A stretch of DNA of 55,943 nt from Propionibacterium sp. (lineage in GTDB: Bacteria > Actinomycetota > Actinomycetes > Propionibacteriales > Propionibacteriaceae): positions 1 to 55,943 of the forward strand of contig DUOB01000045.1 of assembly GCA_012839035.1 (NCBI GenBank). Reading direction: 5' to 3'. Positions 34,507 through 44,518 of this stretch are shown here, piece by piece. Below the pieces are notes generated by a model that ran no database searches, was not told where the DNA came from, and worked only from the letters and a program-made list of their open reading frames with translations. Numbering within the stretch: the stretch's first letter is position 1; each line of letters starts with the position of its first letter. Both the position numbers and the translations under genes were made by a program.

Positions 34507-36081
34507 ATGAAACAGTGTGGGCATTGTGGCTGGCAGGGCGAGCCAGGCATGAGCTTCTGTGGTGGGTGCGGGGCGCCGTTCTCCGATCAGGGAGGCCACG
34601 GCGGCACGGCGGCCCATGCAGGCGGTCCGCCGATGCAGCCACTGCAGCGCGGGCCAGGCTTTGCCGCCCCTCCGGGACCGGACAGTTCTTTTGGGATGCC
34701 GCCACCTCCACCCGCGGGCCCGTCCTATGGAATGGTTCCGCCCCCGGCCCCCGGCGGGGCCTATGGGACGGGTGGGTCGCAGGGGCCGGCCAGGTCTTCC
34801 GGGCGGCCTCGCTGGCTGATCCCGGCGGTGGCTGCTGCGGCTATCGTGCTGGCGGTGGTGGTGGCCATGGTGGTGTGGCGACCGTGGGCGCCCTATAACC
34901 ACGCAGAGTCGATGCTCAGCGACCAATCCGCACTCACCCAGCGTCCGCAGCAGGTCTGGACGAGAGCCGCTGACGATCTCATGCCCGGCACCGACGATGA
35001 CTATGTGCGGGTGGTCGGCACATCGCAGGACGAGTCGATCGTTGTTGTGCGGCTGGACTCGGGATTCGTCGGTGTCGCGAGGGACACCGGCGAGGCGATC
35101 TGGGCGGCGGAGACCGATTCCTACTGTCGCGTTCCTGGCGGGGGTGGCGCGGACTACAGATCCGCGGAGGAGTCCAGCCGACGCAGCGACGTGTTGGTGT
35201 GTGCGGACGAGTCGTCGGTGGTCTATCGGGATATCGCCACCGGGGCAGTCCGTGAGCGATTCAGTGCACAGGTTGCAGGCGAGATCGTCTATTTCACCGT
35301 CGCCAATGTTGATGGGGCCATCATTGAAGTTGCGACAGATGAGGACGGCAGACTCTCGATCGTCAGTCGCAACCCCAAGAACCTCAAGGAGAACTGGAAA
35401 CACAACGAAAGTGTCGGTGACGCCTCGGGAGCCATGGATTTCTTGGTTGCGGTCGTGGGCTCGGACGTTGTGATCAGCACCGGCGACAGGATCCATGCGT
35501 ACGACAAGAAGAACGGTCGGCCCAGCACGCGCCTCCCGCAAAGCGGATACGTTGCCGGCTTGCCGAACGGGACATATCTCACGGTGGATCATCGCGGGCG
35601 AATGCGGATCACCGGTGAAGGCTCATTGAACGCCCAGTCGGTTCAAGGCATCGTATTGCTGGACTCCTATGATCGGTTGCCCGAGCTGCATCTTGCCTGC
35701 CGCGATGACGACTGCTCCGTCGTCAGCGCGACCACTCGCACCGGGAAGCAGCTCTGGACAGCCCCGGCCATGGGCTCAGCAGGAGCCTTCTGCGGGAATC
35801 ACTACATCATTCCGGTGAGTTCCTCCCGCGGCGACAACACTCGCATGGTTGCCCACGTGGCCGGCAGCGGTGAGTCGGGGTGGGAGACCCCGTCAGTGTC
35901 CTATCAGCATGGCTACTCCTGCCGGAAAGATCAGTTTCTCATTCACAACGAGGAGAGCGTCGTTGCCTATGATGCGCGGTCGGGACAACGGCAGTGGACC
36001 ATTCCCGGCGGATATTCGGTCACGCATCTGGACAAAGGCATGCTCGTCAATGAAGGGGAGAGCCTCGTCTATTACCGCTGA
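34507..36081 (+). CDS. Zinc-ribbon, single-span protein with PQQ-like beta-propeller
   Basis: 524 residues in three parts. Residues 1-25 form a CxxC...CxxC zinc ribbon (CGHCGW and CGGCG). A 75-residue Gly/Pro/Met-rich linker leads to one membrane span at about 102-122. The rest is an extracytoplasmic repeat domain with PQQ-like blades (VARDTGEAIWAAE, AYDKKNGRPSTRL, ATTRTGKQLWTA, AYDARSGQRQWTI). Each blade has the alternating Asp/Gly-x-W pattern. There is no catalytic motif; it may be a sensor or scaffold. A zinc ribbon inside and a propeller outside is a common actinobacterial layout of unknown role. The start has TGAGGTG about six bases upstream. Confidence 0.8.
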   Translation: MKQCGHCGWQGEPGMSFCGGCGAPFSDQGGHGGTAAHAGGPPMQPLQRGPGFAAPPGPDSSFGMPPPPPAGPSYGMVPPPAPGGAYGTGGSQGPARSSGRPRWLIPAVAAAAIVLAVVVAMVVWRPWAPYNHAESMLSDQSALTQRPQQVWTRAADDLMPGTDDDYVRVVGTSQDESIVVVRLDSGFVGVARDTGEAIWAAETDSYCRVPGGGGADYRSAEESSRRSDVLVCADESSVVYRDIATGAVRERFSAQVAGEIVYFTVANVDGAIIEVATDEDGRLSIVSRNPKNLKENWKHNESVGDASGAMDFLVAVVGSDVVISTGDRIHAYDKKNGRPSTRLPQSGYVAGLPNGTYLTVDHRGRMRITGEGSLNAQSVQGIVLLDSYDRLPELHLACRDDDCSVVSATTRTGKQLWTAPAMGSAGAFCGNHYIIPVSSSRGDNTRMVAHVAGSGESGWETPSVSYQHGYSCRKDQFLIHNEESVVAYDARSGQRQWTIPGGYSVTHLDKGMLVNEGESLVYYR

Positions 36082-36174
36082 CGGGCGTCCGTCTGGCACC
36101 CACGTGGACGAGGCCATGGCCGGCACTGCGCGGGAGAGTACTGTCTGTCACTGCTGACCGTTCACTGCAAGGAG

Positions 36175-37194
36175 ATGTCGGTGGATCCGATCGATGCACT
36201 GCGGGAGATCGCCTATCTGTTGGAGCGGGGACAGGCGGACACGCACCGCGTGCGCGCCTATCGTCGCGCTGCGGACCAGCTCTCGGGCATGACCTGCGCG
36301 ATCCGTGACGAACACCAGAAGCAACAGGACTGGCAATCGCTGCCCGGTTTGGGGCCGAAAACGACCACGGTGATCACTCAGGCGCTGAACGGTGAGGTGC
36401 CCGACTATCTCGCACAGCTCCGCACCGAACAGAAGCCGTTGGCGCACGGCGGCAAGGAAATTCGGGCTGCGCTCAAGGGCGACCTCCATTGCCACTCCAC
36501 TTGGTCCGACGGCGGATCGCCGCTGGAGGAGATGATGCTGTCGGCGCAGGCGATGGGGTACGACTATCAGGCCATCACCGACCACTCACCCCGGCTCAAG
36601 ATCGCGCGAGGACTGTCGGCGGAACGATTGATGGACCAGGTGCAGTTCGTCGGGGACCTCAACTATGCGATGCCGGACTTCCGGGTGCTGACCGGGATCG
36701 AGGTCGACATCCTCGAGGACGGGTCGCTGGATCAGGAGCAGGACCTCCTGCTCAGCCTCGACATCGTCGTGTCCTCGGTCCATTCCCACCTGCGGATGGA
36801 CTCCGAGACGATGACCCACCGGATGGTCGCCGCCATCGCCAACCCGGCGACGAACATCCTCGGACACTGCACGAATCAGCTCATCACCGGGGGCCGCGGG
36901 ACTCGTCCACAATCCGACTTCGATCCCGAGGTCGTCTTCGCGGCCTGCCAGCAGTTCGACGTCGCGGTCGAGATCAACTGCCGCCCCGAGCGGCGGGACC
37001 CGCCCGACGACCTCCTGGGGATGGCGCTCGACATGGGCTGCTTCTTCTCGATCAACACCGATGCGCACGCGCCCGGTCAGCTGGACTGGATCGCGTACGG
37101 CTGCGAGCGCGCCGAGGAGCACCAGATCCCCCTCGACCGGATCATCAACACCTGGGACGCCGGGCGGCTGGTGGAGTTCTGTCGGAAGGGCTGA
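36175..37194 (+). CDS. PHP-domain phosphoesterase with N-terminal helix-hairpin-helix domain
   Basis: 339 residues. Residues 1-75 resemble the helical and HhH part of PolX-type proteins (RAYRRAADQL, LPGLGPKTTTVI). Residues 100-330 form a PHP domain with all metal-binding blocks: DLHCHSTWSDG, AITDHSP, GIEVDIL, VHSH, GHCT and NTDAHA. It resembles the C-terminal half of PolX without the polymerase domain. PHP enzymes cleave phosphate esters, including DNA 3' ends or histidinol phosphate. DNA repair or sugar-phosphate hydrolysis are both possible. Confidence 0.85.
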   Translation: MSVDPIDALREIAYLLERGQADTHRVRAYRRAADQLSGMTCAIRDEHQKQQDWQSLPGLGPKTTTVITQALNGEVPDYLAQLRTEQKPLAHGGKEIRAALKGDLHCHSTWSDGGSPLEEMMLSAQAMGYDYQAITDHSPRLKIARGLSAERLMDQVQFVGDLNYAMPDFRVLTGIEVDILEDGSLDQEQDLLLSLDIVVSSVHSHLRMDSETMTHRMVAAIANPATNILGHCTNQLITGGRGTRPQSDFDPEVVFAACQQFDVAVEINCRPERRDPPDDLLGMALDMGCFFSINTDAHAPGQLDWIAYGCERAEEHQIPLDRIINTWDAGRLVEFCRKG

Positions 37195-37285
37195 GGTCGA
37201 GCGAATCGTTCAGGTCTCGCGTCGAGACGTATCCGTAGGAACGCGAGACGCAGGGCGACAATCCGCGGGAACGTGGCTCCGGTGC

Positions 37286-38122
37286 TCAGGACCGTGAGTC
37301 CCAGCGGAAGTTGCGGAGACCGGTCCAGATGCCGAAGGCGGACCACACGACGAGCGGAACGATCATCCCGGCTGCGGCGAGGAGCGCGTCGGGGACCGCG
37401 CCGACCAGTGCACCGTCGGTGCCGACCCCCAGATAGGCGAGCTGGATCAGATCGATGACCGGAGTCATCGGCAACACGTGCGCGACGTGCTGGACTGCTC
37501 GCGGCAGGAACTCCAGGGGCAGCATCAGCCCGGACAGCCCGATCGCGACCAGCATCAACGGCAGGGTCGTGAGCTGGGCCGACTCGACGCTCCTGGTCCA
37601 CGTCGCGCTCCAGATCGCCAGACCGGTCCACGTGCCGGCGCCGCCGAGGACCGCGAGCGCGAGGGCCCACGGGTGGGCGACCGGTGTTCCGAGGGCCAAG
37701 GTCGCCGCGGAGATCGCGATCGTCGATTGGATGACGAGCAGGATCCATAGCGGGACGGCCGGGGCGAGGAGAATCTCGAGCGCGGTGGGCTCGCCGGCGT
37801 ACAACCGCTTGAGAACCAACTGCTCGCGACGGCCGACGAGCGAGGTCACCATCGTGAAATAGATGACGAACAGCAGGCTCATCGACACCAGTCCACTGGT
37901 GAGAGCGAGGCCCAGGATCGCCGGATCGCTCAGCCCGATCCCGCCGAACGCCAGGCCGATGAACAGGGGCATAACGATTGCCGTGAAGGCCGCCGTCTTG
38001 TTGCGGAGCAGGATTGTCGTCTCGGCCCGGGCGAGGGTGCCGAAGCGGCGCAGCAGGCTGCCGCGCGAGCCGCGTTCGGCGACGGTCGTGGTCGGGAGGG
38101 CGGGGAGGGTGAGCGTGGTCAT
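37286..38122 (-). CDS. ABC-2 type transporter permease
   Basis: 278 residues with about six membrane spans and the ABC-2 motif region (LLPLEFLPRAVQHVAHVLP with the P-x-x-hydrophobic pattern before the last helices). It forms the membrane part of the exporter whose ATPase is encoded immediately upstream; the ATG overlaps the ATPase stop (ATGA). Substrate unknown; many such pairs export drugs, antibiotics or lipids. Confidence 0.9.
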   Translation of the reverse strand: MTTLTLPALPTTTVAERGSRGSLLRRFGTLARAETTILLRNKTAAFTAIVMPLFIGLAFGGIGLSDPAILGLALTSGLVSMSLLFVIYFTMVTSLVGRREQLVLKRLYAGEPTALEILLAPAVPLWILLVIQSTIAISAATLALGTPVAHPWALALAVLGGAGTWTGLAIWSATWTRSVESAQLTTLPLMLVAIGLSGLMLPLEFLPRAVQHVAHVLPMTPVIDLIQLAYLGVGTDGALVGAVPDALLAAAGMIVPLVVWSAFGIWTGLRNFRWDSRS

Positions 38123-39108
38123 CGGAGTTCCTCGGTGTCGGCGATGGACAGGAATACCTGCTCGAGGGAAGCCGATCGGGCCTCCAACTGGGGCAGGGGA
38201 GTGGTGCCCGCCCAGGCGAGCACGCGGGCGAGGGTGTCCTGCAGGGTGCGGGTCTCGATCAGCATGCGATCGGTGAGCGTCACGGTGGTTTCGGGCAGAT
38301 CGAGATCGGCCAGAGCCAGGTCTGCGGGGCGGACGAAGCTGATCCGCGACGGCGCCTCGGCCACGATGTCGGCGAGTGTGCCCTCGCGCACGATCAGCCC
38401 GTCGTGCATGATCGCGATCCGGTCGGCGAGGTTCTCGGCCTCCTCCAGATAGTGCGTCGTGAGCAGGACCGTTGCGCCGCGCCGCACGAGCCCCCGGATG
38501 AGGGACCAGATGTGCCGCCGGCTCTCCGGATCGAGACCCGTGGTCGGCTCGTCCAGGACCAGGAGCTCCGGGTTGCCCAACACGGACAGCGCGATGTCGA
38601 GCCGTCGCCGTTCACCGCCGGAGAGATTCGCGGTCTCGACCTCCAGCTTGTCCGCCAGGTCGACTGCGGCGAGGGTCTCGTCGACGGGGAGGGGGCTGGT
38701 CAGGGTGCCCTGCCAGATCCGCGCCATTTCGCGAACGGTGAGCGTGGGCGGGAACCCTGAGTGCTGCAGGACCACGCCCGTGCGGTGGCGCACTTGGTTC
38801 CGCTCGGCGAACGGGTCGTGACCCAGCACCTCGATCGTGCCCGCGGAAGGCTTGGCCAGCCCCTCGATGAGCTCGACCGTGGACGTCTTGCCGGCGCCGT
38901 TCGTGCCCAGCAGCGCGAACAACTCACCCCGGCGGACCCGGAGATCGACGCCGCGGACGGCTTCGAACGTATCCGTGATCTCCCGCCGGCCGGTCAGCCA
39001 GTTGAGTTTCGTGCGCTTCGGATAACTGCGCCGGACACCGGACAGGACCAAGGCGTCGTCGGTTGGCCGCTCGGTCCTCGGCAGGTTGGGGGCTGTCGTC
39101 GTTGTCAT
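38119..39108 (-). CDS. ABC transporter ATP-binding protein (DrrA-type)
   Basis: 329 residues. Walker A GTNGAGKTS, Q-loop VLQHSG, signature LSGGERRR, Walker B LLVLDEPTTGLD and switch His in LLTTHYLEEAE. About 80 residues follow the ATPase, as in DrrA-type exporters. The start ATG has GGAGG upstream; an earlier in-frame ATG adds 19 non-conserved residues. The upstream 290 bases contain TGACAAATGTCA, a dyad that might bind a regulator. Confidence 0.92.
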   Translation of the reverse strand: MTTTTAPNLPRTERPTDDALVLSGVRRSYPKRTKLNWLTGRREITDTFEAVRGVDLRVRRGELFALLGTNGAGKTSTVELIEGLAKPSAGTIEVLGHDPFAERNQVRHRTGVVLQHSGFPPTLTVREMARIWQGTLTSPLPVDETLAAVDLADKLEVETANLSGGERRRLDIALSVLGNPELLVLDEPTTGLDPESRRHIWSLIRGLVRRGATVLLTTHYLEEAENLADRIAIMHDGLIVREGTLADIVAEAPSRISFVRPADLALADLDLPETTVTLTDRMLIETRTLQDTLARVLAWAGTTPLPQLEARSASLEQVFLSIADTEELR

Positions 39109-39398
39109 GTTTCCAGCCTCCCGGCGGAGGACCGGATTCTGCAGTGCCGTGGTGCACGAGTTCACGTGGGGTCGTCACCGGCTGGGCATGACAAATGTCA
39201 GGTGACGTGAGCTCTGCGGCGGTCGAGGATCGTCCGCGGGGTGCCGGACCTGCTGCGTCACAAAACGTCACGGACTCCTTGCAGACGCGACGTTTCCCCT
39301 TGTCAGGATTTGTTCACAGCCAGGTCGAGGGCGAAAGGTTACGCACAACCCAAGTGCCAGGGCGGAACGATCCCGCCCGGACCTCGCACGGTGCCTGC
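39109..39398. other. Divergent intergenic region between the ABC exporter and the DUF559 gene
   Basis: About 290 bases without a supported gene. It holds TGACA-AA-TGTCA (about 39189-39200), a short perfect dyad that could be an operator. It presumably carries promoters for both flanking genes. Nothing else recognised. Confidence 0.4.
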
Positions 39399-40283
39399 AT
39401 GAGACATCAAGAAGACATCCAGCAGCGCCTGGAAACGGACGGCATCATCGCGGTGCGCGAGGTGGATCGGTTGCTGAGAGCCGCGCTCTATCGGGCCGCG
39501 AAACGGGGGGCCCTGGTGAGCGTGCTGCCGGGCATCTTCGCTGACGCGGCAGTGGCGGACCACGCCCGAACGCGCATGCTCGCCCTCCACAAGTGCGACC
39601 CGAATGTGATCTTCACAGGAGCCACCGCGGCCGCCCTGCTGTGGACTCCCGACAAACTGCCCCGTTCGGTCGAGGCCAGCACTGAGCTGCGGGTGCGACG
39701 CGATGGATTCACCGTCAGCAGATGGCGTCCCGACCCCGACTGGGTGACGCAGATCGGCGCCTTCAGGTGCACCAATCATGAACTCACTGCCATCGACCTG
39801 ATTCCCCGTCAGGGCGGTGAGCTGATCGATCGGATCCTCCGGGAGAGCAACCCTGCGGGCCGGGAAGCGCTCGACCGCATGTGGGCGGCCCTCCGGGCAC
39901 ACCCCCAGCGGCCGGGCAACGTGCGGAGGGCTCAGTTGTTGGGAGATTCGACTGCTCTGCCCTGGTCCGAGGCGGAGAGGCAGGCGCACGAACAGTTGCG
40001 CGAGCACGGCATCACGGGGTGGCGAGCCAATGCGTCAGTTCCCGTCGGCGCCACCGTCTTTCCGGTTGATCTGCTGTTCAAGGAACACAATCTGATCGTC
40101 GAGATCGATGGTTTCGAGTTTCACAGGAGCCGTGAGGCATTCGAACACGATCGAGCCCGCCAGAACCAGCTCGTCGAGCACGGGTGGCGCGTCCTGCGTT
40201 TCACGTGGGCCATGATTGAGAGCGGGGAGTGGCTCCGGGTTCTGCAGCGCTGCCTTGGCGTCGGCGACCTCAGCCGACCGTGA
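39399..40283 (+). CDS. AbiEi-like N-terminal domain with C-terminal DUF559/Vsr-like nuclease fold
   Basis: 294 residues. The first 75 look like the winged-helix start of AbiEi-family antitoxin-like proteins (IIAVREVDRLLRAALYRAA, LVSVLPGIFA). The end has the DUF559 restriction-endonuclease-like fold (PVDLLFKEHNLIVEIDGFEF, RARQNQLVEHGWRVLRFTW) with D, E-x-D and a Q/R helix. Such proteins are common orphans in actinobacteria; no paired toxin gene is visible. No strong ribosome-binding site before the ATG. Its end overlaps the convergent 117-residue gene by 14 bases. Confidence 0.7.
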   Translation: MRHQEDIQQRLETDGIIAVREVDRLLRAALYRAAKRGALVSVLPGIFADAAVADHARTRMLALHKCDPNVIFTGATAAALLWTPDKLPRSVEASTELRVRRDGFTVSRWRPDPDWVTQIGAFRCTNHELTAIDLIPRQGGELIDRILRESNPAGREALDRMWAALRAHPQRPGNVRRAQLLGDSTALPWSEAERQAHEQLREHGITGWRANASVPVGATVFPVDLLFKEHNLIVEIDGFEFHRSREAFEHDRARQNQLVEHGWRVLRFTWAMIESGEWLRVLQRCLGVGDLSRP

Positions 40284-40623
40284 TCTCTCCGGGTTCCGGC
40301 CAGCGAACTGGCTCGGTGCCGGACCATGCATACTCCATCGAGTCCAAGAGCCCGTCCCGCACCCGGACAACGATCTCGCCCGAGCGCTCCGCCCCGACCC
40401 AATAGCGACCCAGCAACGGGCCGTCGCTCAACTCGATCCGCGGTGCACCGCGCGCGACGAGTCGCACCTGCCACGGCCCGTCGCCGGGTTCGCCCTCGAT
40501 CCCGATGAGTTGGCTGGTCAGCCCGAGGGTGGCGGCGGGGGCGTTCCCGTCGAAGGATCGCCCCGCCTCCAGCGCCACAATGGCGGCGAGCAGGCTCTCC
40601 ACCTCCCTGGGGAGTGGACTCAT
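40270..40623 (-). CDS. Small protein overlapping aceE, unknown function
   Basis: 117 residues, not recognised. It reads as a soluble beta-rich protein with acidic C-terminus ([37 protein letters not shown]). Its ATG overlaps the aceE stop (ATGA), so it is translated with pyruvate dehydrogenase, but no known PDH component looks like it. Confidence 0.65.
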   Translation of the reverse strand: MSPLPREVESLLAAIVALEAGRSFDGNAPAATLGLTSQLIGIEGEPGDGPWQVRLVARGAPRIELSDGPLLGRYWVGAERSGEIVVRVRDGLLDSMEYAWSGTEPVRWPEPGEITVG

Positions 40624-43388
40624 GCGCCGGCGCCCTCCTGTTTGACATGACCGACCGCCTGGGGGTCATTGATCTTGTAGCGACGGAATGCCTCCGCCGG
40701 TGCCTCCGCACGATATTTGCCGTCGCGTGCCAGGGCATCGAGCGTGGCCACCACGATCGACTCGGCATCGACCATAAAGAAGCGCCGAGCCGCTGCCCGG
40801 GTATCGGAGAAGCCGAAGCCGTCGGTGCCCAGTGACCGCCACTCGTGCTTCACATAGGGACGCACTTGGTCCGGCACGGTGCGCTGATAGTCGCTGACCG
40901 CAATGACGGGGCCCTCGGTGTCGCTGAGCCGTTCGGTGACAAACGGAATCTTGTTGGGCTCCATGGGGTGGCGGAAGTTCCGTTCCTCGACCCGCATGGC
41001 TTCGCGCGCCAACTCGTTCCACGACGTCACCGACCACACCGCAGCGTCCACCGACCACTCGTCGCGCAGCATCTGCTGGGCCTTGAGTGCCCACGGCACG
41101 GCCACGCCGGACGCCAGGATCTGCGCCTGCGCATGGTCCTTGTTCCCCTGGGCGGGGGAGAAGAGGTACATCCCCTTCAGCAGATCGTCAACGTTGAGGT
41201 CGTCCGGGGGGCCCGGTTGCGGTACGGGCTCGTTGTAGACGGTCAGGTAATAGATGATGTCCTCGCCGTGGGGCTTGGCCTCGTCAAGGCCGTAGCCGTA
41301 CATCCGCCTCAGGCCGTCCTTGACGATGTGGGCGATCTCGAAGCCGAACGCCGGGTCATAGTGGACGACAGCAGGATTCGAGGCAGCCAGCAGTGGCGAG
41401 TGACCGTCGGCGTGCTGCAGGCCTTCGCCGGTGAGCGTGGTGCGGCCGGCGGTGGCGCCAATCAGGAAACCGCGAGCCAGCTGGTCGGCTGCGGCCCAGA
41501 TGAAGTCACCGACGCGCTGGAAGCCGAACATCGAATAGAACATGAACACGGGGATCATCGGCTCGCCGTGCGTGGCATAGGCGGTGCCCGCCGCGGTGAA
41601 GGACCCGAGCCCGCCGGCTTCGGAGATTCCCTCGTGGAGGAGCTGCCCGTCCTTGGCTTCCTTCCACGACAGGAGCAGTTTGCGGTCGACGGATTCATAG
41701 ATCTGCCCCATCGGGTTGTAGATCTTGTTCGTCGGGAACATCGAGTCCATGCCGAACGTGCGATATTCGTCCGGTGCGATGGGGACAATTCGATTGCCCC
41801 AATCCTTGTCCCGCATCAGGTCGCGGAGCAGCCGCACGAAAGCCTGCGTGGTCGCGATCGCCGGCACCTTGTCACCCTCGGCGGGCTTGGCCAGCAGCGG
41901 CTTGTAGAGCTTGTCCTTCGGCAACGGCAGCTCCCGGGGCCGGACTGTCCGGCGAGGTGCGAAGCCACCGAGGCTGCGACGCCGATGCTGCATATAGCGA
42001 ATGACCTCGGAATCTTCGCCCGGGTGATAGTAGGGCGGGTTGTTCGCGTCCTCCAGGTCGGCATCCGGGATCGGAATCTTGATGCGATCGCGGAAGGCCT
42101 TGAGGTCCTTCGACGTGAGTTTCTTCATCTGGTGCGTGGCGTTCTTGGCCTCGAACGATTCAATCGTCCAGCCCTTCACTGTCTGCGCCAGGATGACGGT
42201 CGGCTGACCATGGTGGTTGAAGGCCGACTGGAAGGCCGCATAGACCTTTCGATAGTCATGGCCACCGCGGGACAACCGCTCCAGATCCTGATCGCTCAAG
42301 GGCTCGACCATCTTGGTCAGACGGGGGTCTCCGAAGAAGTGATCCCGGATGTACGCCCCCGTCTCCGCCGTATAAGTCTGGAACTGGCCGTCCGGTGTGC
42401 TGTTCATCTGGTGCACGAGCGCACCATCGGTGTCCTGCGCGAGCAGCGGATCCCAGTCCCGGCCCCACAGCACTTTGATCACGTTCCAGCCGGCGCCGCG
42501 GAAGAACGACTCCAGTTCCTGAATGATCTTGCCGTTGCCGCGCACCGGGCCGTCCAGCTGCTGCAGGTTGCAGTTGATGACAAAGGTCAGGTTGTCGAGG
42601 CCCTCCCGGGCCGCCACTCCGATTGCGCCCAAGGACTCGGGCTCACCCATCTCGCCGTCACCGAGGAACGCCCACACGTGTTGCTCGGAGGTGTCCTTGA
42701 TGCCGCGATGCTGCAGATAGCGATTGAACCGCGCCTGATAGATGGCGTTGAGGGGACCGATGCCCATGGAGACCGTGGGGAATTCCCAGAAGTCGGGCAT
42801 CGATCGCGGGTGTGGATAGGAGGACAGGCCACGGCCGGGACCGCGGGAGTGTTCCTGCCGGAAACCGTCCAACTGATCGGCGCTGAAACGCCCCAGCAGG
42901 AACGACCGGGCATAGATGCCGGGCGCAGCGTGACCCTGGAGGAAGATCTGGTCACCGCCGCCGGGGTGATCGTGGCCGCGGAAGAAGTGGTTGTAACCAA
43001 CCTCATAGAGAGACGCCGCCGATTGATAGGTGGCGATGTGGCCACCGACCTCGAGGCCCTTGCGGTTGGCCTTGGACACCATGATCGCGGCGTTCCACCG
43101 GATCGCTCGCCGGATCTGGCGTTCCAGGTCTTCATCACCGGGGAATCGCGGTTCGTCCTCCGGTGGGATGGTGTTGATGTAGTCACTGCTGCGCAGTGCC
43201 GGCAGACCGACCTGGCGCCGACGTGCCCGATCCATCAGCTTCAACATGATGAATCTTGTGCGATTGGGGCCTTCGGCGTCGAGGAGTGCATCGAGCGAGT
43301 CGAGCCACTCCTTCGTTTCCTCTGGGTCGATGTCCGGGAGTTGATAAGCGGTGCCCTCAGCATTGATGGCGGGACGATCTCCTGACAT
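40620..43388 (-). CDS. aceE: Pyruvate dehydrogenase E1 component, homodimeric type
   Basis: 922 residues, full length for the homodimeric E1 of the pyruvate dehydrogenase complex. The thiamine-diphosphate motif runs from [10 protein letters not shown] (243-252) to NCN (272-274). Other conserved blocks are [18 protein letters not shown], and [19 protein letters not shown]. It decarboxylates pyruvate and passes the acetyl group to the E2 lipoyl domain. AAGGAG precedes the ATG by about ten bases. Divergent from DUF3052 across 200 bases; aceE, this DUF and ahpE are neighbours in M. tuberculosis too. Confidence 0.96.
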   Translation of the reverse strand: MSGDRPAINAEGTAYQLPDIDPEETKEWLDSLDALLDAEGPNRTRFIMLKLMDRARRRQVGLPALRSSDYINTIPPEDEPRFPGDEDLERQIRRAIRWNAAIMVSKANRKGLEVGGHIATYQSAASLYEVGYNHFFRGHDHPGGGDQIFLQGHAAPGIYARSFLLGRFSADQLDGFRQEHSRGPGRGLSSYPHPRSMPDFWEFPTVSMGIGPLNAIYQARFNRYLQHRGIKDTSEQHVWAFLGDGEMGEPESLGAIGVAAREGLDNLTFVINCNLQQLDGPVRGNGKIIQELESFFRGAGWNVIKVLWGRDWDPLLAQDTDGALVHQMNSTPDGQFQTYTAETGAYIRDHFFGDPRLTKMVEPLSDQDLERLSRGGHDYRKVYAAFQSAFNHHGQPTVILAQTVKGWTIESFEAKNATHQMKKLTSKDLKAFRDRIKIPIPDADLEDANNPPYYHPGEDSEVIRYMQHRRRSLGGFAPRRTVRPRELPLPKDKLYKPLLAKPAEGDKVPAIATTQAFVRLLRDLMRDKDWGNRIVPIAPDEYRTFGMDSMFPTNKIYNPMGQIYESVDRKLLLSWKEAKDGQLLHEGISEAGGLGSFTAAGTAYATHGEPMIPVFMFYSMFGFQRVGDFIWAAADQLARGFLIGATAGRTTLTGEGLQHADGHSPLLAASNPAVVHYDPAFGFEIAHIVKDGLRRMYGYGLDEAKPHGEDIIYYLTVYNEPVPQPGPPDDLNVDDLLKGMYLFSPAQGNKDHAQAQILASGVAVPWALKAQQMLRDEWSVDAAVWSVTSWNELAREAMRVEERNFRHPMEPNKIPFVTERLSDTEGPVIAVSDYQRTVPDQVRPYVKHEWRSLGTDGFGFSDTRAAARRFFMVDAESIVVATLDALARDGKYRAEAPAEAFRRYKINDPQAVGHVKQEGAGA

Positions 43389-43588
43389 GCCGCTCTGGCT
43401 CCTTCCCGACGCTGGGTCGAACGTGGCTCAAAAGTTCGATAGAGGCTGACATCCATACTGACACCCGACGCCTAGCCGATGGTCGGGGGTGTCTAATGGA
43501 CGCAGACATGGCACGATGCTGACTGTCGACTCCAGTCACCTCGGGGCCGACCGCCCGCTCGGGTGCGAGACAGGACAGGAGTTCGTTG

Positions 43589-44014
43589 GTGGCCACTACG
43601 GCAGGAGGCAAGGCCTTGTCTACAGCCAAGCAGCTGGGGCTCAGTGAGGGCTTGGTCGTCCAGGAACTGGGTTGGGACGATGACGTCGACGACGACCTGC
43701 GGGTCGCCATCGAGGATGCGATCGACGCAGAGTTGATCGAGGAAGCGATGGAGGCTGTCGACATTGTGCTGCTGTGGTGGCGCGATGACGACGGCGATCT
43801 CGTGGACGGTCTGGTCGATTCGTTGACCGACCTGTCCAACACCGGCGTGGTCTGGCTCCTGACGCCGAAGGTCGGCCGCGACGGGCACGTTGATCCCGCG
43901 GACGTGTCCGAGGCCGCCGTGACCGCCGGGTTGGCGCAAACCACCACGAATGCATCGTTGTCCCAGGACTGGGCGGCAACCAAATTGGTGCGTCCCAAGG
44001 GGGTCCGTCGGTGA
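43589..44014 (+). CDS. DUF3052 family protein
   Basis: 141 residues. Matches DUF3052, an actinobacterial family of unknown function found beside ahpE and aceE in mycobacteria. Seen here: STAKQLGLSEGLVVQELGWD, DIVLLWWRDDDGDLVDGLVD, VWLLTPKVGRDGHV. It is strongly acidic. GTG start chosen with AGGAG seven bases upstream; a TTG one codon earlier is too close. Its stop overlaps the peroxiredoxin start (GTGA). Confidence 0.9.
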   Translation: MATTAGGKALSTAKQLGLSEGLVVQELGWDDDVDDDLRVAIEDAIDAELIEEAMEAVDIVLLWWRDDDGDLVDGLVDSLTDLSNTGVVWLLTPKVGRDGHVDPADVSEAAVTAGLAQTTTNASLSQDWAATKLVRPKGVRR

Positions 44015-44475
44015 CCGCATTGGCGGTCGGTGATCGTGTGGACCCCTTTGAGGGGGTCAATCAGTTCGGGCAGTCGGTCGGTGTTGCCTCCGGAAGCACG
44101 TGGCTCATCTTCTTCTATCCGTTTGCGTTCACCGGAATCTGTTCCAGTGAACTGCGCGCCTTGGAACAGATGAGGCGTCCGCTTCGAGACGCTGGTGTGC
44201 GGCTGGCCGCCGTGTCATGCGACAGCATGTTTGCTCTCCGTGTCTTCTCCGATGCTGAGCATTTCTCTTTCGACCTCGTCAGTGACCACTGGCCGCACGG
44301 GGCCATCGCGGACAGGTTCGGAGTATTCGATGCTCGACGAGGATGTGCCCTGAGGGGATCCTTCCTGGTGGATGAAGAGGGAACGGTCCGCTGGCGGACA
44401 GTGCAGAATCTGGGCCAGCCACGGGACATGGCAGCTCACCTCGCTGCTGCTCGCGAGCTGTCGGCCAGTCGGTGA
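44011..44475 (+). CDS. ahpE: AhpE-type one-cysteine peroxiredoxin
   Basis: 154 residues, thioredoxin fold. The peroxidatic Cys is C44 in FTGICSSEL (AhpE-type FTxxCxxEL), preceded by LIFFYPFAF. It reduces peroxides, probably fatty-acid or organic hydroperoxides, using a thiol donor. The GTG start overlaps the DUF3052 stop. It ends 43 bases before the tRNA-Val gene. Confidence 0.9.
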   Translation: MTALAVGDRVDPFEGVNQFGQSVGVASGSTWLIFFYPFAFTGICSSELRALEQMRRPLRDAGVRLAAVSCDSMFALRVFSDAEHFSFDLVSDHWPHGAIADRFGVFDARRGCALRGSFLVDEEGTVRWRTVQNLGQPRDMAAHLAAARELSASR

Positions 44476-44518
44476 CGAATTCCTCGTTCCGGCCGGTTTG
44501 TGGCAAGATCGGTCGCCG

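Noticed and set aside
40845..43385. 846-codon plus-strand frame opposite aceE
   Set aside because: Pure antisense shadow of a full-length pyruvate dehydrogenase.
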